From NCBI GenBank assembly GCA_021018815.1, contig JAITYX010000084.1:1984001-2048000 (forward strand): a stretch of DNA of 64,000 nucleotides, given 5' to 3'. Positions 1-9,609 of the stretch are shown here, piece by piece. The notes under the pieces were generated by a model. It saw only the letters and a list, made by a program, of their open reading frames with translations. It was not told where the DNA came from and did not search any database. A program made the translations under genes and the position numbers. This stretch comes from Talinum fruticosum. Taxonomy: Eukaryota; Streptophyta; Magnoliopsida; Caryophyllales; Talinaceae. Numbering within the stretch: position 1 is the first letter of the stretch; the number at the start of each line of letters is the position of its first letter.

Positions 1-345
1 AAGGTAGCATTTAACATCATCTTAAGGTCTTCGACTTCTTGTGCGGGTGGACTAAAGTGAAACGTAGAATTTTGAGCCTATAATTTCCGGTACGAGGCGG
101 TGGACTCCATTGTCTCCGAAGGTTTGGCCGGAGTTTTGGATCGTTCGGAAGAAAAGGGGATTTTTAGATCGACCCAAGGGAGAAGGCTATTTATGTGGTG
201 CTTGGGGTTCTTTGTGGTTTACTGGCTACCATCACACCAATCATACACGATCCAAGATCCAAATCCTCAAATAGGACTCGGGATTATCATCATCGGGCCA
301 ACAAATAAAAAACAGAGAAAAGGACGACACTTTTTGGTGTCCGCA
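1..345 (-). mobile_element. Antisense end of an Ogre/Tat-like LTR (family O)
   Basis: The reverse complement of this stretch matches the start of the LTRs at 40056 and ~63385. Shared features are a GACACC-type start, the phrase around GATGATGA-ATCCC-AGTCC, and a block corresponding to TTTATGTGGTG in antisense. The boundary is placed at 345 because antisense TGCGGACACC aligns with TGTAGACACC at 40056. The LTR runs off the left edge of the window, so its other end and its element are not visible. The 86-codon open frame at 100-360 is a by-product of this LTR and not a gene. Confidence 0.6.
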
Positions 346-794
346 CCATGGACCGCCTAGGGCCCTCGGGTGCTACCAAGGCTTCCACTGCTCGGTCCAG
401 GCACCTTTGCGCAATTTGCTTTTCCTTTTACTTTTTGATGTTTACGCCTAAAGAAAAATATCTCGAGATTACTAAAAAATTAAATTTAGATAATAAATTA
501 ATAAAACCACAAATCAATATTTTCATAAACCTATTTCAAAGCCTGATTTAAATATCAACATAACAAGCGACCCACCTTGTATGAAACCGACATTCGTTGT
601 GAGGAATCCATCGCTTTTCGGACTGCCCCCTCACGCTTTTCGGACTGCCTAAAGAAAAAATATCTCTAGACTACTAAAAAATTAAATTTAGATACTAAAT
701 TAATAAAACCGCAAATCAATATTTTCTTAAACGTATTTCAAAGCTTGATTTAAAAATCAACATATAATAAGCGACCCACTTTTCATGAAGCCGA
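346..794. repeat. Unassigned spacer with a ~145-bp direct repeat
   Basis: No gene is seen here. Two diverged copies of one unit lie at about 451-598 and 652-797. Both run AAGAAAAATATCTC, then TAAATTTAGATA, AATCAATATTTTC, CGACCCAC and a CCGACAT end, about 200 bp apart. Between them is a short doublet of CGCTTTTCGGACTGCC. The right copy merges into the degenerate left end of the CACTA element, whose own terminal inverted repeat is not recognisable here. Confidence 0.6.
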
Positions 795-1085
795 CATATA
801 ATAACCTTTAATGACGGTTAATTGGCGTCATGTATGTGATCGTCGTTGTATGTAGCATCTTTTACTACGATTCAACAACCATAGTAAAAGACAACCTATG
901 ACGACGGTTGTAATGTAAAACCGTCATCATAAGTTACTATATGGCGACGATTTTCTAGAAAGAGCCATCGTCATATATCTAAATATGACGATGGTTCTTA
1001 CATTAGAACTGTCGTCATAGGTAATGTGTAGGCAAGTCATATAATGATGGTTCTAGCGCAAGAATCGTCGTAGAACTATTGTCAT
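795..1085. repeat. CACTA left subterminal repeat array
   Basis: At least four imperfect ~33-bp palindromes occur at about 898-930, 943-976, 985-1019 and 1045-1078. Each consists of a GACGAYGGTT half facing an AACCGTCRTC half across a short spacer. A single half site lies near 811. Such arrays are binding sites for the accessory transposition protein (TNPA) in En/Spm. The matching array at the other end is at 23215-23431. Confidence 0.75.
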
Positions 1086-1347
1086 AGGTATGTATTTCTT
1101 TTATTAGTTTTTTTGTTTTTCCGTCCCTCCGTACAAAATACACTCCAAAATACATCACAACTTACACAACAACAAACCAACAACCTCAATTTTTCAACAT
1201 AATACAAAAATTTCCAACTTACTGCAACCACAACAAAGGTCCATCTCGAACAAGTTCGCAACACAATTCCATATTTCACATTTAAGTTCAAGCAAAGAAT
1301 ATATTTCAATGATGTGAAAATAATAATACAACGAGTACCCTTCTTTA

Positions 1348-1733
1348 AGTATTTAATGTGAAAAAGTTCATCTCTCCTCTTAAAATTTTGTGGTATGAAC
1401 GGATTTCAATGTTTTTGCCCCAAGAAAAATCTCTATTTTGCTAATAAAGTGATGCTTTTGTAGTCGATTTAGTTATGTGATTGTCTTTATGATCATATTG
1501 CTTCCTTGGAGTTGTTGCAAAGGTATCTTGGACAACATACCATATTTGCAGTCTACGCTACCTTTGCACGAACTCCAAGCAAGCAATATAGTCATAAAGA
1601 CAATCACATAACTCAATCTACCAAAAAGCATCACTTAAGGACAATAGAGATGAAATTTTTGGCATAAATATTGAAATCATTTAAACCACAAAGTTTCAAG
1701 AGAAAGAGATGGACTTTTTCACATAAATATTGA
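1348..1733. repeat. Long inverted repeat (hairpin), arms ~175 bp
   Basis: The arms are 1348-1525 and 1559-1733, separated by a loop of about 33 bp. Both contain, in opposite orientation, GTGAAAAAGT, AAGTGATGCTTTT, TTATGTGATTGTCTTTATGA, CTTGGAGTT and GCAAAGGTA. The match is continuous apart from scattered mismatches and small gaps. It lies in the non-coding 3' part of the CACTA element, downstream of the transposase. A transcript across it would fold into a long, nearly perfect hairpin. Confidence 0.85.
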
Positions 1734-1824
1734 AAAAGGAATGCACAAATAGGACATCTCACTAGCAATCTCTATTTCCTTAGTCATTGTCCCAAAATGA
1801 TGCTCCTTTTATGTATGTACTGCC

Positions 1825-2245
1825 CGCATGGAGTTTGTGCAGGGGGTAGACTGGACAACAAGCAACTTAATAAGCTGTGGAAAACATTAAGCGGGAGTAG
1901 AGCTTAGCAACCAAAGCGAGAAAAGCGTTAAGCAACAATTATCCACAAGAAATATGCACAACAATCATTACTTGAAAGGCTTAGTCCTTTTGATACTCAT
2001 TGAAAGAGGATCTTCTACCCTTCCATTGGAGAGCTTGGTCCTTATTTTCCTTCTTGGAGTTCATGCAGGGGTAGAGGCTCTACAACATAAAAGCTGAAGA
2101 AAATATTAAGCGGGAGGTGAGATTAGCAACCAAAACTAAGAAAAGTGTCAAGCACCAATTATTCACAAGAGCTATAACCTAATGATGGCGCTCATCAAAT
2201 GATGATCTTTTACCCTTCCAATTGGACAACTTAGTCCTTATTTTG
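1825..2245. repeat. Degenerate tandem direct repeat, period ~200-230 bp
   Basis: Copy one begins near 1830 (GGAGTTTGTGCAGGGGGTAG) and copy two near 2057 (GGAGTTCATGCAGGGGTAGA). Both continue with ATTAAGCGGGAG, TTAGCAACCAAA, and CAATTATYCACAAGA. A second shared block, ACCCTTCCA followed by TTGG and TAGTCCTTATTTT, is found at ~2016 and ~2210. The first block also resembles the inner part of the hairpin arms at 1505-1535, so hairpin and direct repeats seem to derive from one short repeat family. No coding content is seen. Confidence 0.7.
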
Positions 2246-2280
2246 ATCCTTATAAAAAAAATCATATGTTTATATAAATA

Positions 2281-5200
2281 CTACAAGTCAAAAATAATGA
2301 AAAGCAAGCTCCAATTTCTAAAACAAGCAACAATATTGGATATCATCCGGAATAAAATTAATGTTCTTACCGAGTTGATATAATTATATGATTTATTCCT
2401 TTTTCCCCCTCCTTTTAACTTATCTTCAATATATATTCCCTCTTGATGGTCAACCCTTAAATAAAATTTTTCAAAATTGGGATCCTCATTTTTAACAGGC
2501 ATTCTCAAGGAGAAGGGTAGAGTTTCCTCAACAAACTCATGCACATCTTCACCATCCCCACTGGTAACCTGCCTCTTCCCTTGAAAATCAATAGACCACT
2601 TATCATTAGCCAAGTCCTCAATGTAGAACACTTGTCTTACTTGGGATGCCATAACGAATTGATCCCCTTTAGGCCTTTCTCTTGTGAGATCGACCATCGT
2701 GAATCCCATCGCATCAACTCGGACACCGTTGTTAATGTCAGCCCATTTGCATAAGAAAACGGGCTCACTGAAGTCAACATAGTCTAGCTCTCATATGTCC
2801 TCAATGACATTATAATATGACATTTTGGCTACAACGGGATTTTTGTCCTTGGAGTTGGAAACATGAACTACATGAGCCTCCAATGTGACCTCACTATTTT
2901 GCGAGGTGGTCCTATTGTCCTAACTCTTTGTGTAGAAAGAGTATCCTTTGATGTCATGCCCATGGTAAGATATAACTTCCAACTGCGGCCTTCTAGCCAA
3001 ACTCACTAATGTTTGCGAGATATATTCTCGTGATTCTTCCAATGGGCTAGTGATCACTCTATCTCCGAACCGGTTGACAAATGTGCGATTATGATGGGTA
3101 AGTACCCACATCTATTTTTTCCTCGATACTTGTCTCCTTATGAGGGATTTGTTCTTATCAATGAACGACTACACTTCATTACTTGTTTTGTAGAATATAA
3201 AGATGTGCTTAATCCCTCATATCCTAACCGATTGTTAGAATCGTCGGTCCCAGTTTCCCGCCTCACTGATCTTCCCCATAAATTGATGTTTTCGAATACC
3301 AACTTCTTCCATTTGGGGGTAGTATTCATAGAAAAACTCAACACACTCCTTAGCTATGTATACATCAATAATGGATTTCTAACATAGCCTTTGAGAATTT
3401 TCATGAAACGTTCAAAAGGGTACATCCATTGGTAAAAAATGGGCTACAGAATCATACTTCTCTCACCAAATGGAGAACTAGGTGCACCATGATATCAAAA
3501 AAGAAGGTGGGAAGTACATCTTAAGTTAGCACAACGTAACGATCACGTCGCATCGAAGATCGTCCAATTTCTACAAATCAATTACTTTGCTGTATATGGC
3601 ATTGAAGAAGAAGCAAAGTCTTGTGATCGCTCTGTCTAGCATGTTTCGGCATCACGGCTCGGATAGCAACCGGCAGTATTTCTTGTATCAAAGCATGACA
3701 ATCGTGAGATTTAAGACTAATTAGTCTCTAATTAGACATCGAAACCAGATCTATTGGTGTTTCAAGAATATCCCCGTGGCACTTTGAATTTCTTCAAGGT
3801 CTCACACAAACATTGTTTTTCCCTTCTACTCAAGGTGTAAGACGCCGGAGGCAAATATGTTCTCTTCCCCTTTGGTTATGGTGTTAATTCCTCCTGTATT
3901 CCAATTTCACACATATCGAGTTATGCTTTCTCTTTGTCCTTCATCTTCCCTGGTATGTTTAGAAGAGTGCCAATGAGACTTTGACGGATGTTTTTCTCTA
4001 TATGCATTACATCAAGACTATGTCTCAAATACAACTCTTTCCAATATGGAAGATCAAAAATATTGATCTCTTTTGCCACACATCATTTTCAAATTAACGC
4101 CGGTATGGCTTGCCGAACTCCACATCAAGATCCTTCACTTGCTCATATATTTGATGTCCTGTTAATAGAGTTGGAGCGAGAATCCATTTCGGTTTTACCA
4201 TTAAAAGCCTTCTTTTTCTTACGATATTTATGGGAAAAGGGAAGAAACTTTAGGTGTCCGAGATAGGCCGTATTTTTCCGTGCTTAAGTTGATAGGAGCA
4301 AGTACCTCTGCACAAATGGGGCATGCCTTGTGGCCTTTAACGAGTGTATCTTGACAAGTTTCCGTACGCGGGAAGTCATTGATTGTGATGTAGATCACAG
4401 CTCGCAATGTAAATTGCTCTTGACATTATGCATCGTAAGCTGAAACACCTTTATCCCGGAAAAGCTTGAAATCTTCAACAAGAGGCGCTACGTGCACATC
4501 TATATCATTTCCCAGTTGTTTAGGCCCGAAATGAGCATTGACAACATAATGTACTTGCGCTTCATACGTAATGACGACGGTAGGTTGTAGATAACCAAAA
4601 GAATGGGCTAAATGCTATGCTTGCTACTAAGGTGACCGTAGGGGTTTTTCCATTCGTACAAAGACACGAGACTTAGATTTCGTGCTTCCCTACCAAATTC
4701 TAGGAATATTGAATCGATCTTCTTCTTCTATTGTCAGCACGAGACTCTTCCATCAGCATGCTAGGTCAAGTTCTTGGCACCGGTTGCACTTGAAAACAAG
4801 CGCTTAAACCTCGGTATTATCAACAAGTAGTACAATACCTTCGCAGGAGGTCCCTCAACACTCTCTCCATCGATGTATTTCATTTGAATCGAGGTACACC
4901 ACACTTAGGACATTCGTGTCTATGTGCATGTTCTTTTCGAGTACAATATGCAATTGTTCAACAAGCATGTATCTTCTTATAGCCCATGCCCATAGGACAC
5001 AACATCCTCTTCGCCTCATATGTATGGCTAGGAAGGACATTGCCTTCAAGGAGTTTATCATTGAGCACACTCACCAAGTCCGTGAAACTTTTGTCACTCT
5101 AGCCATTAGTCATTTTCAAGTTCATCAATCTCAACATAGTCGATAAACGGGTATATTTATCACACCCTAGGTCAAGAGGCTTCTCTAAATCGGCTAACAA

Positions 5201-5613
5201 TTGCTCCAATATGTGTGGTTGATTGACTAACTCACATTCTACTCCACGATTAGATTTTCGGGTTGATCTTCTTATTCCATGCTACTATTGGCTTCATTTT
5301 CATCATACCCTTCATCTTCCTCTCAAAGGACATTATTCACGAGAGGACTCCTCCTCCTATGCCATACGCACACCTTATAAGTTGTGTCAAACCGATGCCG
5401 ATATAGGTGACCTTTTACAACCTTACGGGGCAATCTTAAGGAGTTGAAACAATTTCTACACTCAATCTTCTCATGCCGATATAGGTGACCTTTTCATCAT
5501 ACCCTTCATCTTCCGAATTTGGCGGCATGTTCGATTGCAATCTCCGGGAAGTTGTTAACATAATCATGATATTTTACACTCCTCCTATCGCTATAAAACC
5601 ATGCTCGATCCAT
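2281..5613 (-). pseudogene. CACTA transposase (TNP2-type) pseudogene
   Basis: Reading from the ATG at 5613 leftwards, the domains of a CACTA transposase appear in order. The start MDRAWFYSDRRSVKY and the following ECRNC...KGHLYRHRFD segment (5613-~5340) match the transposase-associated N-terminal domain. Next come the HAC...ECPKCG cysteine motif (4884-4990) and IIPRFKRLF (~4769-4822). The TNP2 core GNDIDVHVAPL...NDFPRTET...KGHKACPIC is at ~4600-4310. DUF4218 follows (LPTFFFDIMVHL, then WMYPFERFMK after a frameshift, ~3395-3513), and then a C-terminal DUF4216-like part (DQFVMASQVRQVFYI, ~2600-2650). At least five in-frame stops and several frameshifts make it non-functional. The family mobilises elements with CACTA ends in the nucleus. 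Gene and element ends are consistent in orientation. Confidence 0.85.
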
Positions 5614-5662
5614 ACCTTACCCATAAATACGTACTTACGAATAAATAATATGACATGAGCAC

Positions 5663-5813
5663 TGTAACAACCTAAAGTTTAAGAAAACGTATTATCCCTA
5701 ATACCTTCAATTATAAAAAGCGCGTGCATTTCAATTCCAAAATATCTTTATATTATATATATATATATATACATATACATATACATATATCCATATATAT
5801 ATATATATGTATG

Positions 5814-5846
<33 letters not shown>

Positions 5847-5851
5847 GTATG

Positions 5852-5909
<58 letters not shown>

Positions 5910-5912
5910 TTC

Positions 5913-5964
<52 letters not shown>

Positions 5965-5978
5965 GTATATATAAAATA
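5663..5978 (+). repeat. GypA 5' LTR, first copy of the LTR head (left piece) with (TA)n tract
   Basis: TGTAACAACCTAAAGTTTAAG at 5663 is the LTR start, followed by GCGCGTGCATTTCAATTCC and then about 225 bp of (TA)n/(TATATG)n microsatellite from 5750. The same head recurs at 13186. The right piece of this first copy resumes after the virus at ~12954-13185. The open frames called inside the TA tract (Ile/Tyr repeats) are not coding. Confidence 0.8.
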
Positions 5979-5991
5979 GGCTACGATACCA
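5979..5991 (-). promoter_or_regulatory. Pararetroviral primer binding site (tRNA-iMet type)
   Basis: Minus-strand TGGTATCGTAGCC differs from the usual plant iMet primer site TGGTATCAGAGCC by two bases. It lies immediately beside the (TA)n tract at the downstream end of the integrated virus. At the other end (12944-12953) the minus strand starts with GATAGCC, the second half of the same site. Confidence 0.7.
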
Positions 5992-6466
5992 GTGAAGTCT
6001 GGATCGATAATAAAAGATAATATATTGATAAAAGATGATTAAAGATACAATTTGTAAAGAGATACTTACAAATTTTGTAAAAAGAAAGGTTGGTGAAGAA
6101 ACTAAAATACAAGAGAATTTGAGAAAATTTTAGAGAGGGATCCGAGAAATCTGGAATGCTCTCTCTCGATTTTCGGTCGTCCCTTTCTTTATTGTATCTT
6201 CCTCTTCTTATAGAGATCGACCTGAGTCTTTTCTACATTTGTCATAATGATCTTCTCTTAAAGTCAAAAGTTGTAGGCGGCAACTTTATCAAAAGCAAAT
6301 TATGACTGGTGTCTTTGGTCAAAAGTTGTGTCCGCTTTTGTCTTCTTTTGCCAAATTTGTCAAAAAGTAAATAGTGAACATTTTGTCCAATTTACTTTTG
6401 TCAAAAGTAAATAGTATTGTCGGTAGAGATGTTTGATGTTATCCTGTAGTTATGACTGAATAGTCT
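5992..6466 (-). promoter_or_regulatory. Pararetroviral promoter and leader region
   Basis: This intergenic stretch follows the second viral frame and precedes the primer site. On the minus strand it has several near-repeats of a GACAAAAG/ACTTTTGAC motif between about 6260 and 6420, then a TATA-like CTCTATAAGAAG at 6204-6215 and AATAAAG at 6188-6194. The placement matches the single strong transcript promoter of caulimovirids, where the RNA starts upstream of the primer site and reads round the circle. Assignment of TATA and polyadenylation signals is by motif and position only. Confidence 0.5.
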
Positions 6467-7275
6467 CTAGCAAAACCCTTTTCTTTTTTGTAGGAAAAGC
6501 TTTCTTTGTTCGGGATCATCCTTGAGATAATCAAGTAAATCCTTTTGTTTTTTGGTCGAAACTTTCCTTTTCCTTTTGCGGAGCGTGATGAAGTAGGGCT
6601 GGACTCCTTTTTGCTTTGGAGTAGATGGTCCAGTGTCCTTAATCTTGAGGGGAGCAGCTGCTGCCTTCTTTAAATTAAAATATGTATACTTCTTTGTCTT
6701 GGTGCGAACGAAGTGCTCAACATTTTCAAGAGAACAAAGGCGAGTGTTGTATTCGACCACCATCGGCTTTTGTAAATGCGAACCATGGACAGGGAAACCG
6801 AATGGGAAGATAAGGTTGTAGTTTGTATTCCCAACGGAAAATCCAGAGCTACATTAAAGGTTCGGAAAAATCCAACTCCCTTTTGATAAGATTCATAATT
6901 AGGGGAATGCTTAAGCCGGAATTCCCGACCATTATGAACATCGGATGGGAGAATTGAAGAGGTAGGTCCAAACATGGTCCACCAATGATAGAACCATACG
7001 GGAAAGGTTGTCGACATTTGTCATGAAAATTAAAAAACCATGAATGTGTGTCTGAGTGCGAAGAGAAATACGACGAACCGGGCGAATTTATAATCAAAAT
7101 AGCTAAAGGTAGAAGGAGTGAAAGGTACAGAGAATTGTTTTTCATCGCTAGGTTTGCTCCATTCTTTACTTCCTAATACATTTTTAATAATGCATTTGGA
7201 GTAGTGAATGTAGCTTTTGTTGGTGTTGTCAAAGGTATGGGATATGTCAACTGACTTTGTGTCAATAAGGATCAA
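6467..7275 (-). pseudogene. Pararetroviral second reading frame (function unknown)
   Basis: Overlapping minus-strand frames of 81, 98, 115 and 98 codons cover 7275-6467 and look like one gene broken by frameshifts. The last part is strongly basic (for example TLRKRKRKVSTKKQK near the end). It lies between the RNase H end and the viral promoter region, where florendoviruses carry a second ORF of unknown function and other caulimovirids carry an inclusion-body/transactivator gene. I see no motif that assigns it to either. Confidence 0.5.
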
Positions 7276-7589
7276 CTCGTAAAATTTACGAGTTTTAAGG
7301 AAATTGTTAGAAGCAAAATGGAAGTCCGTGTTAAAGACTCGTTCAATAATGCTTCTAATGGGTATATTTTGTGGTTGTGTTTTAAATGATGTAAGGAAAA
7401 GGTGTTCAGTATGGGTAATAATGCAAGTATCTTTTTTGAGGATTTGTAGTCACATTTTTGTAGGTAAGAGGAGGGAAAAGAGATTCAAAGGTATTTTTTA
7501 TAGGTATGGCATAATCGGATGCCTTTTGTACTCCTTTGCCATGGTCTTTATTCATGTTCCTGCAAAAATTTTCTTTTATGTCACTCTTT

Positions 7590-9240
7590 CCTTGTAAGAA
7601 TTCCCTCGTAAGAAAATCAGGTAAAGAATTGTTTTCTCCTTTTATAAATTCTATTTCAAAGTCAAAAGAAGACAAAATAGCTTGCCATCTTGCAAAGATT
7701 TGTTTGGAAACCAAATTTTTAACATCCTTTTGAAGAATATTTTTAGGCGCCTTACAGTCTATACGTAAGAGAAAATTTTTAAAATATAAATCATCTTGAA
7801 ATTTTGAAATACAAAGGACAATTGCTAAAATTTCTTTCTTAATAGTAGAATAGTTTTGTTACGGTCCTAACCATAGACCTGAATGAAATCTAACTAACTG
7901 TTACGGTGTATTAGGTAATCTTTGCTTAAGTATACCTCCATATCCTATATCCGATGTATCTGTCTCAACTATCATAAATGCATTTGGATGTGGTATACAA
8001 AGGCAAGGTAAAGCTTTGACCTTTTCTTTGATTTGTCTAATAAGAGAAGTATGTTCATCAGTCCATGGGACTGGAGTCTTTCTAAGTCTTTTGAATAGAG
8101 GAGCACAAAAATGACGAAGTTTTGGGAAAAAATCCGAAACATAGTTTAAACATCCCAAAAATCTTTGTAATTGCTTCTTGTCTTTAATTTCATTTGGAAA
8201 TTTATCAGCAAACAGATACGGATCTCATTATAGGTTTTAAGGTTCCTTGGTAAATATCATGTCCTAGAAACCTTATTTTTGTTTGGAATAAAATCATTTT
8301 GGAAGCGGAAACCGCTAAACCATTTTTGTTAACTACATGCAGGAAGATTTGTAAATGTTTGAAATGTTGATCAATTGTTTTTGAGAAAACCAACACATCA
8401 TCTATATAAACAATGATAAATGATGTATAAGGATTAAAGATGTCGTTCATTATGTTCGGAACTCGAAGGTGCATTTTTAAGTCCAAATGGCATTACGTTC
8501 CATTCGTAATGGCCAAAGGGTACCGTGAAAGCGGTTTTGTATCGATCGGTTTCAGAAATCCGAATTTGCCAAAATCCTGATTTCATGTCAAACTTTGAAA
8601 ATACTTTTGCTTCATAGAGTCTATTCAGCAAATCTCTTTTGTTAGGAATAGGATATCTAATCCATTGAAGGACCTTGTTTAGAGGTTTATAATTAATAAC
8701 CAGTCTAGGAACCCCTCGTTCCTTCTCTGCTGCGTTATTAACATAGAAAGCTGCACAACTCCAAGGTGATTTGGAAGGTCCAATGAGCTTTTTGTCTAGA
8801 AGAGATTGGATTTCCTTTTTACAGAGTTCAAGATACTCGAGTTCATCCGAGTTGGACGAGCCTTGGTGGGAATATTTTTTCATCAAAGTCTTTAATATAG
8901 GGAAGAGAAACAACATGCTTCTTTCGTCCCCGAAGGCATTGGGAACATTAGAACAGATTTGTTTCTTTATGACTTCTTCTAGGTCTAAAATCTTCTTTTG
9001 GTTTGCGGGGATCTGAAGCTATTCCTCAATTTTTTTGAAAGATATTTCTTCCTGAAGATGAGCTATAGAAGATTGTTTGTAATGTAAACAATTTATTTGT
9101 CGGAAAATAGAAGATGATTGCAAAAGAGCAACATCCTTTTGTCTTGCTGAAGTAAGAAATTTAAAGGAAATTGTTTTGTCTAAGATTTTTGTATGAACTC
9201 CGGTTTCATTGACATAGAATGGATAAATTTGTGTAAGGAA
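7590..9240 (-). pseudogene. Pararetroviral reverse transcriptase and RNase H (part of polyprotein)
   Basis: The RT palm is clearly readable. FDMKSGFWQI (~8561-8592) carries the first catalytic Asp, then FTVPFGHYEWNVMPFGLKNAP, and VYIDDVLVFS (~8385-8411) carries the intact catalytic YIDD. A FLGH motif follows, and after it SDFFPKLRHFCAPLFKRL at the RT/RNase H junction. RNase H is indicated by ETDTSDIGYGG (~7951-7980) and by the typical end ARWQAILSSFDFEIEFIKG with PDFLTRE. The section 8434-8916 is open for 160 codons. There are frameshifts at about 8434 and 8180 and stops near 7860 and 9022. In an active virus the enzyme copies the pregenomic RNA into DNA in the cytoplasm. Confidence 0.85.
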
Positions 9241-9600
9241 TGGAGTTCCAAGGATAATGTCATTAGTAATATTCTCAACTATTAGGAAAATACTTTTGAA
9301 ACAATAATTATCATTTTCTATATATCCTTTGTTAAGTTTGTATTTTATGATTAAAGGTTCTCCATTAGCACTGCATAAAGATTTAGACGATCTTTCGCAG
9401 TACTTAGTTGGTAAAACTCCTCTTTTAATACAGTTTTGATCCGCACCGCTATCTATTAGTGCAACTCTGCAAGTAGAGAAATCATCAACAACTAGTTTAA
9501 CTATTGAATACCATTTACGAAAAGTGATTCTAGAAATGGTTGAGATGAATTGATCATTATTACCTTGATCAATAGGAGGGAAATCTATCGATCCCGGAAT
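9230..9600 (-). pseudogene. Pararetroviral aspartic protease (part of polyprotein)
   Basis: The minus strand reads ALIDSGADQNC at ~9437-9465, the D-S/T-G catalytic loop of retropepsin-like proteases. It is followed about 60 codons later by IILGTPFLTQIYP, the usual second conserved block. It lies directly upstream of the RT in the same reading direction, as in caulimovirid polyproteins, where it would release the mature proteins. The segment is open across the catalytic motif. Confidence 0.75.
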
Positions 9601-9609
9601 TTCATAGGG

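Noticed and set aside
898..1078. Short regularly spaced palindromes that might suggest a CRISPR-like array
   Set aside because: Units are diverged and unevenly spaced, lie at the end of a CACTA transposon, and are mirrored at its other end. They are subterminal repeats in a plant genome.
3988..4266. Plus-strand frames at 3091-3387, 3988-4266 and 4916-5146
   Set aside because: They lie opposite the CACTA transposase pseudogene, whose minus-strand reading gives clear domain matches.
5724..6020. 98-codon Ile/Tyr-repeat frame, and similar ones at 12895-13188
   Set aside because: Translation of (TA)n microsatellite on either strand.
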